Below are positions 1 to 13,250 of a stretch of 64,000 nucleotides of DNA, piece after piece. Source of the DNA: Stratiolaelaps scimitus (taxonomy: Eukaryota > Arthropoda > Arachnida > Mesostigmata > Laelapidae). A program made the translations under genes and the position numbers. Numbering within the stretch: the stretch's first letter is position 1; each line of letters starts with the position of its first letter. The stretch spans positions 18,951,501 to 19,015,500 of the forward strand of contig JABWDB010000001.1 in NCBI GenBank assembly GCA_019614645.1, written 5' to 3'. Under the pieces are notes generated by a model that did no database searches, was not told the DNA's origin, and was given only the letters and a program-made list of their open reading frames with translations.

Positions 1-246
1 ATATCTATCGATTACATTCATATGATACGAAAGATTGCAGACGAGAAGAACAACTTCGCAGGCGTCCTGCATCGCAGAAACATTAGCGTGTTGAGATCAG
101 TCCGTCAGCAGAACTTTCATACTCCCAGCATCGTTAAGTACTTCCTAGACAGTATGCCAGTTTGCCTCGACGACAAAACAACTTTATCAATTGCTGTATT
201 CCTTGGCCGCCTGCGAGAGTTGGCATTAGCAGAGAAGGAAATGTAG
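1..246 (+). CDS. Possible 3' end of an unidentified coding exon, cut by the window edge
   Basis: The frame is open from base 1 to a TAG stop at 244-246, about 81 codons. The residue mix looks protein-like, with no low-complexity run: it includes HRRNISVLRSVRQQNF and LGRLRELALAEKEM. There is a Met at base 22, but the frame extends upstream of it, so this may be the tail of a longer exon beginning outside the window. I recognise no family. No AATAAA follows the stop closely, which weakens a terminal-exon reading. A chance open frame of this length is also possible. Confidence 0.28.
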   Translation: MSIDYIHMIRKIADEKNNFAGVLHRRNISVLRSVRQQNFHTPSIVKYFLDSMPVCLDDKTTLSIAVFLGRLRELALAEKEM

Positions 247-3200
247 CTCGTAGTCACGACCCCACAGCGGGGATGTGTAATACATCCATCCTAAAAGAAA
301 TAACCCTTCCACGGACGTCCCCTTCTCTATTTCTAGCTGTCTTAGATACCGTTCCCGTAATGGACACTCCCGGTTAAGAGCTCGTCGTTATTACCTCGAC
401 GATGGAAATAAACAGCCGTGTCTTGTACTTTGGGCACAACACCATCCGGCAGTCCAATAGCTAGAGGGGTAATGGGCTTCGTTCGGAGGCCACGGACGAA
501 CGGGGGTGGGGTGGGGGTGCTGCGAGACGGAAAATGGACTGGGAGTGGACTGCAGGTGGATTTTGCTGACATAGGTTGGGGGGGAGCGAGAGATCCTTCT
601 AGTAGAGGTAACTCGCTCAACTCTCCACCTTCTACCCAACTCCGTATACACAACCGCCTCGTCGCAAACTCCCCACTGGCTCCCGTCGGCTGCACCGGTC
701 AGCTAGCTAGCTGATCTGTGGCCGTCGGAGGCGAGCCGCCAGTCTCCAACCGTGCGCCCTCAGGCATTACACGCCTTACCCTCACTGGTTAGGCTGCCCT
801 AGCAAACATTAGGGGCTCGTCGTTGCTACCCAACTTCAATATATTCTAGTTCCAACCACTCCAGCTAACCTCCGTACTTTTTAGCTGTCAAGCGAACGAG
901 CGAGCGAGCGAGCAATCTAGCTTGCCTAGTCAACATCTAGCTAGCCGCCGGCCACGACGATATACAGCTTCAGCCATTGTGCCCTTCCCGCTCGGGACTT
1001 CAGAGTGAGGCCGGTTGAAGCTACTTGATGGTGTTACGAATGGCTGGCTGACTATTTGTAAGAACGGAGGCGTGAGTGAAACGTAACGAGAATGATTGTA
1101 TGAAAATCAATTCATAATCAGCTAAACGTATACTCACGAATCCGTTGGGCAGAAAAAAATCGGGTGCTTAAAATCGAGATCGTTGCCGATGTTCGGGCGT
1201 TAGGCGTTGACGTTTTAAAGGCGTGTAATTTATGTTGATGCTGAACAGCAATCACACGAAATAGATTTTTCGATTGGTTAGTCATCTGGTTAGATTTCGT
1301 GTCATAAAGAGAAAACTTGATTCGTACCGGCTTACATATCTACAAAACAGATATACCCATTAGAAATTAGCCCGCGTTGACAGAATTGCATGGTCCGCAA
1401 ATACAAGTAATTTTAGGCTATTTTCAATAACTATAGGTTTCTTTCTCGTCTTGCTTAAACTCGATCCACAGCTTTGCCTGGATGTCTGGTATCGGTACCT
1501 CTGTAGGACTAACCGTTAGGGAGTGGTACAATCTGATTAGTAAGGTCTCCGTTTGAACCAATAAAAACTATAATAAATACTAATGGTATAAAAATACCTA
1601 AAAAAATAAAAATAAAAGTAAAGGAATAGATGAGCATTGCAGTAGTTAGCATTACGACACCTGTTTGATTGTATACCACATTTAGACCTCACCTATATTT
1701 TGTCACGGGGATTGAACAGATTTACCACTTTTTTTTTTACTAAATGGGACGAGTAGCCAACTAGCCTTGCTTCAACGCTGCTGTGCATCGATTCGAAAGG
1801 CATTCGCTTGGCACGAAGCGAAGCGATTTGAACTATCATAGTACATGGAATGGCTACCAATGGTGAAAGATCACAGTTCTTTGCCAATTGCTCGCCAAAT
1901 GAGTGGTGTTTTCAGCTGCGAATTTCAAAATGCTCCTTATTTTGGATTAATTCTAGAGCATTAGATAGGTTAGATACGTCGAGTCCGGGCGGCGTGGTGC
2001 GTGAATTGTAACCGGGAGAGGCACAAATGCCACGTTCCATAGTGATATAGGTCATACTGATATCTGATTGTTTATGATGTGTAACTTCTTCGAAGGTTGG
2101 CATGAACTACATCAAATGCTCCTGGGAAAGCATAACTGACACCGCTAAATAGCACCCCAAAACCTGGCAGCTCCACACGGCTTAGAAAACGAGTAGTTCC
2201 AATGAAAACAACAAGAACGTTAAAGCATCTCCTACGATCCACGAAATGTGACTCATGCTAATTGAGACCAACGTGAGGACACTAAGCTAAAATTTTCTAG
2301 GCTCACCTTACCGATGCTGATATCAGGCTTTAAGGACCAACGTAATTCACTCAAGACAAGCTAATATAATGGATAGTTGTCCTGTCTTGGGTCGCGAACA
2401 GAAGGGGCGACTGTTTCGCTGTCGTGAGCTACACCTGTGTCGCTATTCTCTCGAGTGACTCGCGTGTGATGCAGCTCGTTGACTGTGCCATTCTTCTCCC
2501 GTTCATTGTCGTTTGACATCGCCCACATCGCCTCTTCCAGACCTCGGAAAACATCCATTATGCCTTATGTACTTCGCTAGGTGTTCGCTCCATGACAGCA
2601 CGCCGTGATGGATGATACAGGTATGAATCTATTGTACAATACCCACAAGATATCGTCTAAGATGGTGATGGCGGCACATCTTTCTCCTTACCGTGTCACT
2701 GTTGGCCCTCCATAAAGTTCAATTATTATTAGGGGGCGAAAATTAATCAATTGTGCTCATGTGATGATGTAGCCATTAATCGCTGAGAAGGAAACCACTG
2801 AAATGAAGAGTACAACAACAAATACAACTGGGATCAGTGTCCCTTTTCTGAAGCACGTTTCGTCTGTGTGTATTGTAATATTGTGTGTATGTGGCTTAAT
2901 GTGTTCCGGTTCTGAAGAGGCGCGTTGTACCTTGCTTATCTACTAGTCGTAACGATGAGATTTCGCGTTTGTCTCTGGGGCGATCTGTTCTAGCAGTTGC
3001 ACCTGGTCGACTCAGTTTATAGAGAAATGCCGTAGTCTTTATGAGTCAGCATACTGCCACCTCATTATCATTGAGCGCATTAATAGGAAGACTGGATTCG
3101 ACTCAGGGTTTTCGAAATCTGCCAATCACCGAAGTATATATTTGATATACAGTTTGCGACCCGCGTCCAAAAATTCTGCCCGTGTCAAGAATTATTCGAA

Positions 3201-4130
3201 GACTGTCGTAGAATAGGAGAGATTCGTGCAGCAAAATTTGACAACATTCGATTGATTGCTCCACCTCTGTAGCAGTGTTTTGTGCCACACTTGAGTGATG
3301 CCGGTAATCAACTGAGCCTATCGCTTGAGTTCAGCGTCTTCATAGTTGTAGCTACTTCCTCTAGCGAAATCGTTTGATAGTGCAAACATACGCAATTCTC
3401 TGTGAAATTCGGAAGCTAAGACGTCTGCACATCTTGACTTGTAGACAAATTTATTATATCTCCTTCGATCTATCTCTCTCATATTATACCTACGATTTAG
3501 ATTTACTAGCTTACACCAAATATCAGAATTGCGAAGTGCGATTCTGTATTGTCATAGTGCATACACCGACGTATGGGCCCCGTACACATCCTCATGTTAA
3601 CCAGCGCACGATATCGGTCGAATGTTTTTTTCCGAAATGGATCTGACCTAAGCGTCGTTCATCGAGGTCTCTCCAATGGCTAGCTTCTCATCTAACTGTG
3701 CTAAGGGAAATTTTATCAACATGTTATTCACTTGCGACGGCGTTTCACTGCCGAATGTGGGCATCAATCGAAATGCGACAATGATATTATTAGCTCCATA
3801 TTTCATTTTATCAAAATATCAGTGACCTCAGGCCGTCACCATTTCTCTTGTATTGGTTGAGATTTGCTTTTGCATTTTCTCTCTCTCTCTCTCTCGCTTT
3901 CTTATAGGTCAGCGAATAAAACATGATTTGTTCACACATCCAGAAGGAGCAACAGCTCTAACTCAATCCCCTACAGTGTAATGGTGCTTGTATACTGTGG
4001 CCTGTACAGCCATAGCTTGCGTTTTATTCTGCCTCTGCTGATGCTGTCGCCACCGTCTGTTTTTGGCGTTCCTGTGCAAGATTTGTTCCACCAACCAGCC
4101 AACCGTACAGACAGGGAATTAGAGGCCACG
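247..4130. other. No gene seen; mixed-composition spacer
   Basis: A moderately GC-rich stretch with G-rich runs lies at about 480-600, and a short GAGC tetranucleotide run is near 898-912. The remainder is AT-richer unique sequence with only short, unsupported open frames on both strands. A CT run at 3877-3895 is followed by a splice-acceptor-like TAG at 3905-3907, but the frame after it stops within a few codons. No mobile element was recognised here. Confidence 0.5.
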
Positions 4131-6765
4131 TCAAAAAGGAAGGCTCTCGTAGATTGCAGCCAGCTCTCTTATAAACCGCCGCGTATAAACGCCATGGCCG
4201 TGTCTCGCCCTTCCTGTCGGCGGTTGATCTGACATTTCTGCGAACCTGCCTAACTGCGAGCCTGCCGCCACCATTGGCGGCAGCAGCAGTAGAAGCACCA
4301 GTAAAAATCTTTGTCCCATAGGATCGTGTTTGCAACGCTGGCTGCTTTGCCGTCTCTGTTGGAAAGCTTTTCTCCTTGCGCACGCGGAACACGCGTCCAT
4401 ATACATAGGTCCACACGGTGAGCTTTCGGCCGTCTGCCGGCCACCATCGAGTGAGGAAACACTGGAGGTAAAGCGGCGTCCTTGGAACGCCCGATGAAGG
4501 AGGAAGCGACCCAGACCGGGGAAGGGAATCCGCAACCGTGGCACTGGGCCACCACCACCACCGCCGCCGCCACCACCACCGCCAGTAGCAGCTTCGTTGG
4601 CTGGCCCAAGGACGAGGCTGCAGTAGCGGCGGTGACGGCGGCGGCGGCGGCGACGGCGGCGTTACTGCAACGTGTCTTGCGCCATCGGGTACCCCACCAG
4701 CCCCCACCTCCCAACCAACCAACCCCAGTCTATCCCCAACATCCGAGGCTCCTCCTCCCCTAATTCGGGAACCCCAGAGGCTCTCCTGATAGCAGCGCCT
4801 ATCCCGATGTTCCCGTTGCCCCCGAATTCAATAGCGCCTTCCCTCACTTGTCCGCTCCCGTGGCCCGCCATCCTAACGGTGGCTCCCCTTTGGCCCACTG
4901 TCTCGATTCGAGGTCATCCGCAGGAGCTCGCAATGGTCGGCGGCTCTAAGGAGAGTTAGCTAGCCAGCCAGCCAGCCAGCCCCCGTGCTATGGCGGGTGG
5001 AAAAGTGGGAACTGCTGAATACGGGGAAGAACAACTAGAAAAGAGAGGATGGGGATAAGTCCAAGGAAGATGTGGAAGAACTCGATGATGATGATGATGA
5101 TGAAGGAATAGGAAGAAACGCTAGAAGAAGCCGGAGAACGATGAAACACCAAACGGAGATCGCGAAGAGGGACCGTCCAGTGTAGTGGAGGCGGTGGCGG
5201 CATTGGCCATAATAGTAGCAGTGATAGTAGTTGAAGTGGTGGCTCTGGTCGTGGTGGGGGCCGTAGTGCATTTGGTAGATAGAAGTGGCAAGCTAGCGGA
5301 GTTTGCCGCAGTGGTGATGATGGTGGCGCAAAAGTCATTGCAGCAACTCTACCATCAGCTCGTCGTCCTTATAGTTGTCGTTGCTATTATTGCCCTTGGG
5401 ACAAACATACCGACAACCTGTTTCTTGGTAGCCTGCAAGATAGCTAGGTAACTAGCCAGCCGGGCCGAGCTTCCAGCGCAAAGCTAGAAGGGTTATGCAT
5501 AGGCGACTGCGCAAGCTAATAACCGCCTGGTCAGCTTACCCTATGCGTGCTCTGGGATACCCGTACAGCTACCAGCAGTGCCTTTTCCCTGTCAATGCCT
5601 TATCTGCAGTCAACCCGCCGCTGACCAGGGCTATGATGAGATGCGATGTACCGACTAGGCCGATTTGCTGTAGTTCACAGGGAGACCACCCGTCTTAGAA
5701 CGAAACGGCAACGGAGAGAATCTCTAGTGAGTGGAGTGTGGGCGCTATGCCAGTGACGAAGTAGTGCTGCCAATAAGAAGAGACCACCAGATTGGCAAGC
5801 TGCAAGCTGAGCAGACAGTGAGTGCTGCAGGGGGTGGTACAGCTGCAGCAACAGAGAGCAGCACTGCCGGCTTAGGGGCACGCGGCCGCCTGCGGTGAGG
5901 CAACATCACTCGACTCGCCGTTGCTCCATAGATCCCCACCGCCAGCGTCGTCCTGCAAGTGCTTCGGTTAAGCCCGCATCTCCTGAGTTGCTGCAGTTGC
6001 TCTGACAGCGCATACGAGAAGGACAGCCAAGCAGACAGACAGGCAAGCAGGCAGCACACAGTTTGGTCGGGAGGTCGGCACTCGGCTTGATTTTATCCGT
6101 CTGCTGCCACCCGACCGTTCCAGGGCACCCGACCACCCCGCCGAACAGCCAACGGAAAGCAACCACCCAACCAACCAAAATAACCACCCACCCATCGAGC
6201 AGCAGCAGCATCAGCAGCCGCACCCCCACCCAGCGACGGTGCGGCCGACGCCGCTGTCGCCGCCGCAGCGCACCCCGCAGGGGCGTAGCCGCACCACCGT
6301 TCACTATACACGCACACCCCTGTCCCGCCTCGTGTCGTCCTCCCTACGACCCCAGCTACCCCCTGTAGCAAGGTTGAGCAATGTTGTGTGTTGTCGCTGT
6401 TCGCAGTGTTACGTAGGAGGTCTGACCGACCCGGAAGGGCCCGCCCCCATCGGGCCACCATTGGTCCGCGACTTGCGCAATAGTGAGGCAATCGGGGAGA
6501 GAGATGGAGCGCGCGCGCGAGGAGAGGGAGGGCAGAGATCCCTCATAGTGCCTATCTGTCCTGAACCCATCCGACGACGACGTTGTCGTCGTCGTCGTCG
6601 TCGTCATCATCATCATCGTCCCCTATCGGCAGCACATGTAAACCTAACCACCGTTGGGGGGCACTCCGCACTTGTCGCTCTCTGTTGTCCGCTGCTACGA
6701 CGCTCAAAGTGCCCTCCATTCGCTATTACCCGCCATTGCCGATCGACGCCAGCCAGCTCAGCTCT

Positions 6766-6797
<32 letters not shown>

Positions 6798-7077
6798 GCG
6801 AGCTGCCCCATAAGGCCTCCGGTGGGTCGGCCGTCTTGCGTCACCTTCACTCACCGCCAACTCCACAGCGGCACGGGCCAGTCGGCAGGATAGACAGCCA
6901 TCGGCGGCGGCGCCGACGTCGGCGGCCGCCACGAAAACGATGGCGATGGCACACTGCCACTGTTGACAACTATAACTACTACTAGCACCACCACCATCGA
7001 AGACGACAACCAACTCGACTAGTTCGTCTATCACGAGGACGGGTGGCTTCGCATCACATAGCTGCATGGGCCTTCAA

Positions 7078-7108
<31 letters not shown>

Positions 7109-7620
7109 ACCCTACAACCTTGCCTCCAACGACAGAAATTGTTGCCGGATTTGCGGTTGGCGGCAGCCTCATCGTACCTCATCTCACCTCGCCACTTGTG
7201 GCATCATTTCATCGGTCATCACATTCAGTGGAGTATGTCATTCTCTCTCTCTCGCTCTCTCTCTGTTGCTGTCTATCTGTTCTCCGAGCGTGCCTTGCGG
7301 GGGTTGGCATTGAGGAATCGGCATTGTTGCTCAATAAACGACGGGGAATGTTGCCGCCATGGGCGTCAATGCGGACCGCCACTGAGAATAAGATTCCACG
7401 AGATGGCTATCTGCTTGACCGGTGCGACACAATGCATTGAGGTGTACACGCTCAAACTAACGATACATCATGTAATGTCAGCCATTCCGGACCGAGGGAC
7501 CGTTAGCGGATTGCAGTATATGACCAAGGCACAATCCCGACTAAAGAGCCTCTTATCGATCGTGAGTAGCCGCTCACCCATAACACACCACGGCCAGATG
7601 GATATGAACGATCGTTTTTA
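4131..7620. repeat. Large GC-rich block of triplet and tetranucleotide repeats
   Basis: This is the largest GC-rich block. It contains GGC/GCC arrays (about 4626-4660 and 7078-7110), CCA and CAG runs, degenerate AGCC repeats (4957-4982), GTC repeats near 6580-6615 and a CT array (6766-6796). Several frames stay open for 100-248 codons on both strands (for example 6239-6985 + and 4024-4722 -). They are dominated by Arg, Ala, Pro and Ser runs and overlap one another, so I treat them as products of the repeat composition. A promoter or 5' untranslated exon could lie here, but I see no decisive signal. Confidence 0.55.
6766..6796. repeat. (CT)n microsatellite
   Basis: A nearly perfect CT dinucleotide run of about 31 bp, seen directly. 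It encodes the Leu-Ser runs in the overlapping open frames. Confidence 0.9.
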
Positions 7621-9480
7621 GGTATCGTTTGGATGACGGCTCGAAGAGGAATCACTGACAAGCATGGTTAAACGATGCTACCCGCTCTTGAAATTGAAGA
7701 AGCGCAAATAGATAGACAAAGTGGGAAATTTTAGATGTATTTGACGACCCGATGATTCCTTCGATGATATTTGGGACACGCATTGTGCCCAAAATGTGCA
7801 CCTAAAGAGCTCTCCAAAGCTTTATGGTGTAGCTACATGCGCGAAGTAAAGGAACAATGGTGCAAACCTGACGAAGGTAATCCTGATGAAAATGATGCGC
7901 TATAAAGGACGCGACTGGCTGCATTCTTACACTACGAGTTAGCCTAAGGAGTGGCTAAGCTGCCCGTATGGTCGGGCATGCGGGAGGTCCCCCACCCTGG
8001 TAATCAATACTAAAACGACAGGTGGTACCATAAACAACATGGTGCCCTCCATTCCGATAAAGGTTCGAGCACGAACAGTGAGTCTCACAAGTCAGACACA
8101 AGAGCGCGTGGACGTCAGGCCTCTCACTGTCTCGGATGGCCGTCTGGCCCAAACCGGATGGGACTGATCGGGTTGGGTACAGGTGGAAACCCAGGCCGAT
8201 AAAAATTTGAATCTGGGTGGTCAAGTGATGTAAGACTTAACATTATCATCAGCCTCATGACCTCTTTTTGATTCCTGCACTTAAGCCACAAAAAATGCTA
8301 CTTACTCTAACATAAATAGCTATTACTCGCCCATTCCCCATCATAGGTAGCAAATAGACTCTTCAACTTACGAGACTACCGAAGATGTGAAGCTGTAGTG
8401 TCTTTTTGAAGATTTTATCCCTCAACCTCTTAAAAAAATTAAATAAAAAAATAACTGTACGAGATACCGATCTTTGAAACGCGCGATCAACTAACGATAT
8501 GTAGCGACGCAATCACTATACCTGGAAGAAAGTAGAAGATCGTCTAAAGGCCGTAATTGTTCAAGAAAGTTTTCCATTCAAGGTTATATATATATAGAAC
8601 GAGTCAAATATAGATAGTACATTGCGAATAAAAAACTTCCTTAGGTTCATGGCATAACCACTGTATTAATACATTGGCCAGTTACTGCCTATAGCTAATA
8701 ATATTTACGACTAGACACCGCATGCTACCTAGACGTCTAGTATAGATACCTTGGGAAAGGTCATTGAGCATTCATTTTATGATTACTCGCATTCTGCTAT
8801 GTTCCCGTATAACCACATGAATGTCTCGTGTGCTAGGCTAATCAAACAGCATCACGCATTGCATGGACGATCCACATTAATACCCAAGCGACCGATATCA
8901 AACGGGATCAAAATGTTTAAACGTTACAATGTTTCATCTATTAAGACATCCAGAGGTTCAGTCAATAAACGCTTTGCGCCGTGTCTTCCACTGTAACTTT
9001 CTGTAACTTAGGATTTAGATCCCGTTTGCAAGAAGTTCTGGCCTCGTGTTTCGTAGAGGGCACCTGAAATTGAGTTTTCAAATCGCAACCAATATGTTCG
9101 CTTGGAAATGACCCAGTTAGTCTGAATCGCACGATACCTGTTCATAATCGCATAGCATTCGAATATTCTCCTGATTTAATCACCTGTAAGATACTGAAGG
9201 TGCTATACGATCGGCCGACTATACGCTTTATAATTTGCAATGATTGAATATATTGTGCACACTTTTTGCTTCTATATTATTCTCTATCTGCGAGCAAGAG
9301 GGAGAGAGAGGCGAGGAGTTTGCCCATCTTAGCCCATAGCTTGTCAGTCTGTGTCATTTGCTTATTATGATGGTGTCATTTATCGTGTCGCGTCCGCTCG
9401 TTAATGTTTGCTGTTTGGCGATCGACGTCGACAAAAAAAATCCTCCGGGCGGTAGGCGGTTAGCGTTTCACCTATTGCTG
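7621..9480. other. No gene seen; AT-rich spacer
   Basis: Mostly AT-rich unique sequence with a short TA run near 8585-8597. Bases about 7940-8225 are more GC-rich than their flanks and hold an 89-codon frame on the minus strand (7955-8224) without recognisable similarity. It could be an old transposon fragment, but nothing confirms this. Confidence 0.45.
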
Positions 9481-11720
9481 ACAGTCGCCTTCTGCGTGTC
9501 GCTGCTGCTGGTGCCGTCTCGTTGACGTTATTATCTGTATCATTTTATCGAATCCGGTCAATTTTCTAGGCTGGCGGCAGCGGCGGCGGTGGCTCGCCCG
9601 ACCGAGATAGCTCACGCTGAGATACTTGTCACTTGCGGCTTCTGCGTATAGAGGGGGTGAAACACATCGAGGTCGCCGCTTGCTGGCGTGCTTTCTAATT
9701 TCTCTTTCACAGATTCGGTCGTTCTCATGAGAAGGTCACATGTAGGGTATACGAGGGAAGATCTTTATCAAGTCGGGCAGGCGAACCAGACAACCCTGGC
9801 AGGCAGGCATGCAGGAAGCTCGCCCATTCGCCGATCAGCTTGCGCACGGCTCGCGGGGGTCCACGGTTACGATGTATATGGCGATATTTCTATTATAATG
9901 ATTGAGCTGTGCATGGGCCCCTCCTCCCCGGCTCCACGTGCGGACTTGCCTTTGACATGGCGATGTCGAACTCGCTCATTGGGCTTGGTTGGCGATGAGA
10001 ACAGGTTCCTATGTGTAACAACAACATTAAGAGCCGCATTTCGACGCAAAACGCGCGCGTGTGTGTGCGACGCGCTCCGTTCCTTTCAACGATAGCAGCA
10101 GCAGGAGCAGCACAGCAACAGCAGGCACACCTCCATTCCCGTTCACAGACACAGCTCCACAAAGATCCAGCGAATGGACCATTGATATACGCCAATGGCC
10201 CGCAGCGGTCCCCTCAATGTGAGTGAGGAACGGACAGGGTGTCCCTCTGTGTAAGGCTGCTGTGCAGGACATTCTGGATCGTGAAGGCCACCGTTCCCGT
10301 CGTCGCCTTCGCCGCCGCCGCCGCTGCTGCTGCCGCCGCCGGCGCCGCCGTCGCCACCCCTGACACCACCACTGTCGTCGTCGGTAACGGCGGCCGTGGC
10401 GGCGGCGGCGGCGGCGGCCATGGCGGCAAAGGCAGTCTCCTCACTGGGCATTCTGGTCCTGTGTAAGGATGAGTGGCTGTTGCCGTCACGTCAGACTGAA
10501 AGCGGGCATCAGCAACCGGCCACGTGGGGGGGGGGAAAACTAGCCCAAGGTCAGCCGGTGGGACCACCATTACTGCGGGGCGCGACAACCGGAGACGAAG
10601 GGAGCCGGAGACGAAGGGAATTTCTGCGTGCTCTCAATTCCCTGTTGTGGCGGAACACCACGATCACCACCGTCAACTGCAGAAGCATTCGTTGATGCTT
10701 GAAAACAAAAGGACCTTTGCGAGTACACGGGTATAGCGAGCCCTAGCGTCAGAAGTGGCACCAATCTTTAACTTGGCTTACTATCTGTTGCTGCTGCTGC
10801 TGCTGCTGCTATAACAGCATTGTGGCGAGAGAGTTTGTCTCGAGACACGATAACCTGGCTATCCATCCTGAGTTATTAACCAGGTCAGTCAGTCAGGTTC
10901 GGCTAGAATCAGCTAACAATCCTGTCCTTTAGTTGTTAGTTTAGTACTCGTGGTCGCCAACTGTGCATTTGCTACCATCGGCAGCGCCAGGCCCACGTTG
11001 AAGGGCACGTCGAGTACGACATACGCCATTCATCCTTAAACCGGCTAGGGGAATTGCGCAAGCGGTGTAAGAGAGGAAGGGAGGGGCCTCCGCTCTAGGG
11101 CCCTCCCACTCGTACACGTACTGATGATGACCTAGTTTCGACCTTGCGCAAGTCCCGTCAGGGGGGGAGACAGGGGCTGCGGGACCTCTTCTAGCACCGG
11201 CTAGAAGTAGGAGCGAGCGGCCAGAGCTCGCGTTTCCGTCTTGCTGCCGATACTAGAGCGTTGGACATGGTTAGGCTAGGCTTTGCTAGCGGAGTCTGCC
11301 CATGGTGAGTCGGTCTGGACCTCTCGGTCTCTGGCTCACTGGCTGGATGGTGGGGAACAACCGGGGTTGTTTGCTTGGGTGGGTGGGTTCATGTATGGAT
11401 GGTAGGGTAGGTGGGTGGGTGGGTGTCTGGTTGTTGGGTTGTCTGCCTGTCTGCCACTCCAGATGACAGAACAGAACACAGCAGGACATACGGGCTATGG
11501 CAGACTAGTAGTGGTGCTGCCAGCCTGCCGGCTGCGAGGGTTCGCCTTGTTGTTCTCCTCGAAATAGGGTCGCCGACGACGACGACAATGCTGGAACAAG
11601 GACCGCTCCAGCAGCAGCAGCGAAGGAAGGAGAGCATGCCTCACGTGAGTCGCGTTGGCCCATTGCCGTAGCAGCAGGGGTAGCAAGAGCACCAGCAGCA
11701 GCATCACTCCTCGAATGAAA
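9480..11720. repeat. GC-rich triplet-repeat block
   Basis: GCC/GCT arrays lie at about 10300-10345 and 10396-10422, and a TGC run at 10788-10809. A GGGT-rich stretch occupies 11363-11450. Open frames of up to 135 codons exist on both strands, mostly Ala, Gly, Val or Pro runs. I see no supported exon. Confidence 0.55.
11363..11423 (+). other. G-tract cluster able to form G-quadruplexes
   Basis: Two clusters of four or more G-tracts of at least three Gs occur: 11363-11387 and 11405-11423. The spacers are mostly one to ten bases, with several single-T loops. This fits the standard G3+N1-7 pattern in the second cluster and nearly so in the first. It sits inside a degenerate GGGT tetranucleotide repeat. 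Confidence 0.6.
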
Positions 11721-12052
11721 TCTTAGGCGAGTTGAAACATAACCACCACAACACCACGGCCAACACTATTACGAACATTACCGCTGCGATCACAACAACA
11801 ACAACAATCATAACAATAAGATAAATGTTTTGCACGTGCCAAATCAATGCTGGTACCACTCTCGCCAAAGCGCGCAGATATGACAGACAACGAATCAATA
11901 TAGGAACGACCGGCGATCAACAATATGCTGAGTGCCTCCCCCTGTTATTTTTAATTGACTTGTAGCTCCCTCTCATAAGGAGATATTGTAAATTCCGACT
12001 TCAGCCGGACTCGTCAAATGCGAGCGCAAAAGCAAAATGCAATATGGTGTTA
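11721..12052. other. No gene seen
   Basis: AT-rich sequence with short CAA and CAC runs. No element or exon is supported. Confidence 0.5.
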
Positions 12053-12190
12053 CTTCCGCGGGTGGCCTAGGCGGCTAAGTCTCTAGCTGTGCAAAAGCCG
12101 GAGACCGCAGGTTCGATACCCGCGGCGTGTCATCTAAGAGAACTAGACTATTGCAAAAGCTGGAGTTCCCTTAGTAAACCAACAAAACAT
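12053..12190 (+). mobile_element. tRNA-derived SINE, family 1, full copy
   Basis: The head resembles a tRNA. An A-box-like GTGGCCTAGGCGG lies at 12062-12074 and a B-box-like GGTTCGATACC at 12110-12120, spaced as in internal RNA polymerase III promoters. The acceptor arm does not pair properly as a tRNA, so this is not a functional tRNA gene. The body continues as AAGAGAACTAGACTATTG and ends near CCAACAAAAC. The same tail occurs at about 35425, 37742 and, without heads, at other sites in this window, which is what marks it as a repeat family. No clear target-site duplication was found. Confidence 0.75.
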
Positions 12191-13250
12191 TTAGCTTTAC
12201 TGATCTGAGTTGGAAATGGGCGCGCACTGTATGAAGCAAAAAAATCGGCTGAAATTATATTGCCAGCCTAGATAAAGAAGTCCCTACCCCGGGGCTTTGT
12301 TTGAACGACTTCGGGGGACAATATATAGCGGGTCCTCCGTAGTCGGCTCGGGATAGAGATGGAGGATTGTCCGAAGACACAGTGTGTGAAAATCGCCCCT
12401 CAGCATAGAGGTGCGCTACCTCGGTAACAACGGTTGTTGTAGGTTTCGTTGGCAAGAAAATCATTTGAAAAGATAGCCTTAGAACGAGTCCTCAATGAGT
12501 AGGATCGACATACCACTCTGAGGTTCGACAAATGATCAACGTGGGTGAAGACCACATATGAAGAACTGTATCCGATAGCATAAAGGAAAAAGGCCATCGT
12601 GCTGCAAAACTACTGGGAAATGGACGTCTACCATAAGGTAGTAGGAGGTCTCATAAGGACAAGTTCGAAATGTCTCCACATTTGATAGGGTCGTCATAAA
12701 ACATACAGAATTAATGTGTGTCTATGTGTCACCGAGGGAAACGAGGATTCGCCCCAATGTTCCGGATCCACAGGATCTGGGTTCAGTCAACTGTCGTCAA
12801 CTTTAGATAAAATGGCCCTTCAAATACAGTAGAGCACAAATTTGCCAAATATATTATAGAAAGACATCCTGCACTGTGATCTCAAATAGAGTACAAATTG
12901 CCCTCGCCTTCGGAACGTCTTTTATCCCCTTAATTCCCTATAATAAAGAAACTCGCAAATCATTGCTTAACAATCTGTACAAAGTGACACAAGCCTGCAT
13001 ACATCATCTCGCCATTAAATCAATCAATGTTGAGCCAAGCGAAATATGACCAATTGAAAATGTTGATACAACGTTCATCAAGAAAGAATTACTCGCAAAG
13101 AAAGGGCAGTCGCCAAATCAGCCAAAGTGCCAACAAAGCTAAGATCGGATACGAACTACTTTGCTGATAGTTCAACAAGGAGCTCACAAGGGTTGCAAGA
13201 GGGCAAAGATACCTGAGACCAATCTACTGCCTGTTAATTTGATCTCTCAG
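12191..13250. other. No gene seen; possible old repeat debris
   Basis: The stretch at 12260-12620 has reading frames with scattered stops and could be a decayed transposable element, but no motif identifies it. The remainder is AT-rich. A polypyrimidine tract and AG at 13240-13250 introduce the candidate exon that follows. Confidence 0.35.

Noticed and set aside
4024..4722. 232-codon minus-strand frame
   Set aside because: Pro, Trp and Arg runs track CCA/GGT/GGC triplets; no protein-like core.
6239..6985. 248-codon open frame, the longest in the window
   Set aside because: It is built from Arg, His, Leu-Ser and Pro runs that mirror GTC, CT and GGC repeats, has no domain, and overlaps other open frames on both strands.
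12057..12128. tRNA gene
   Set aside because: A- and B-box-like motifs are present, but the arms do not pair as a tRNA and the same sequence with the same tail recurs at 35.4 and 37.7 kb, so it is a SINE head.
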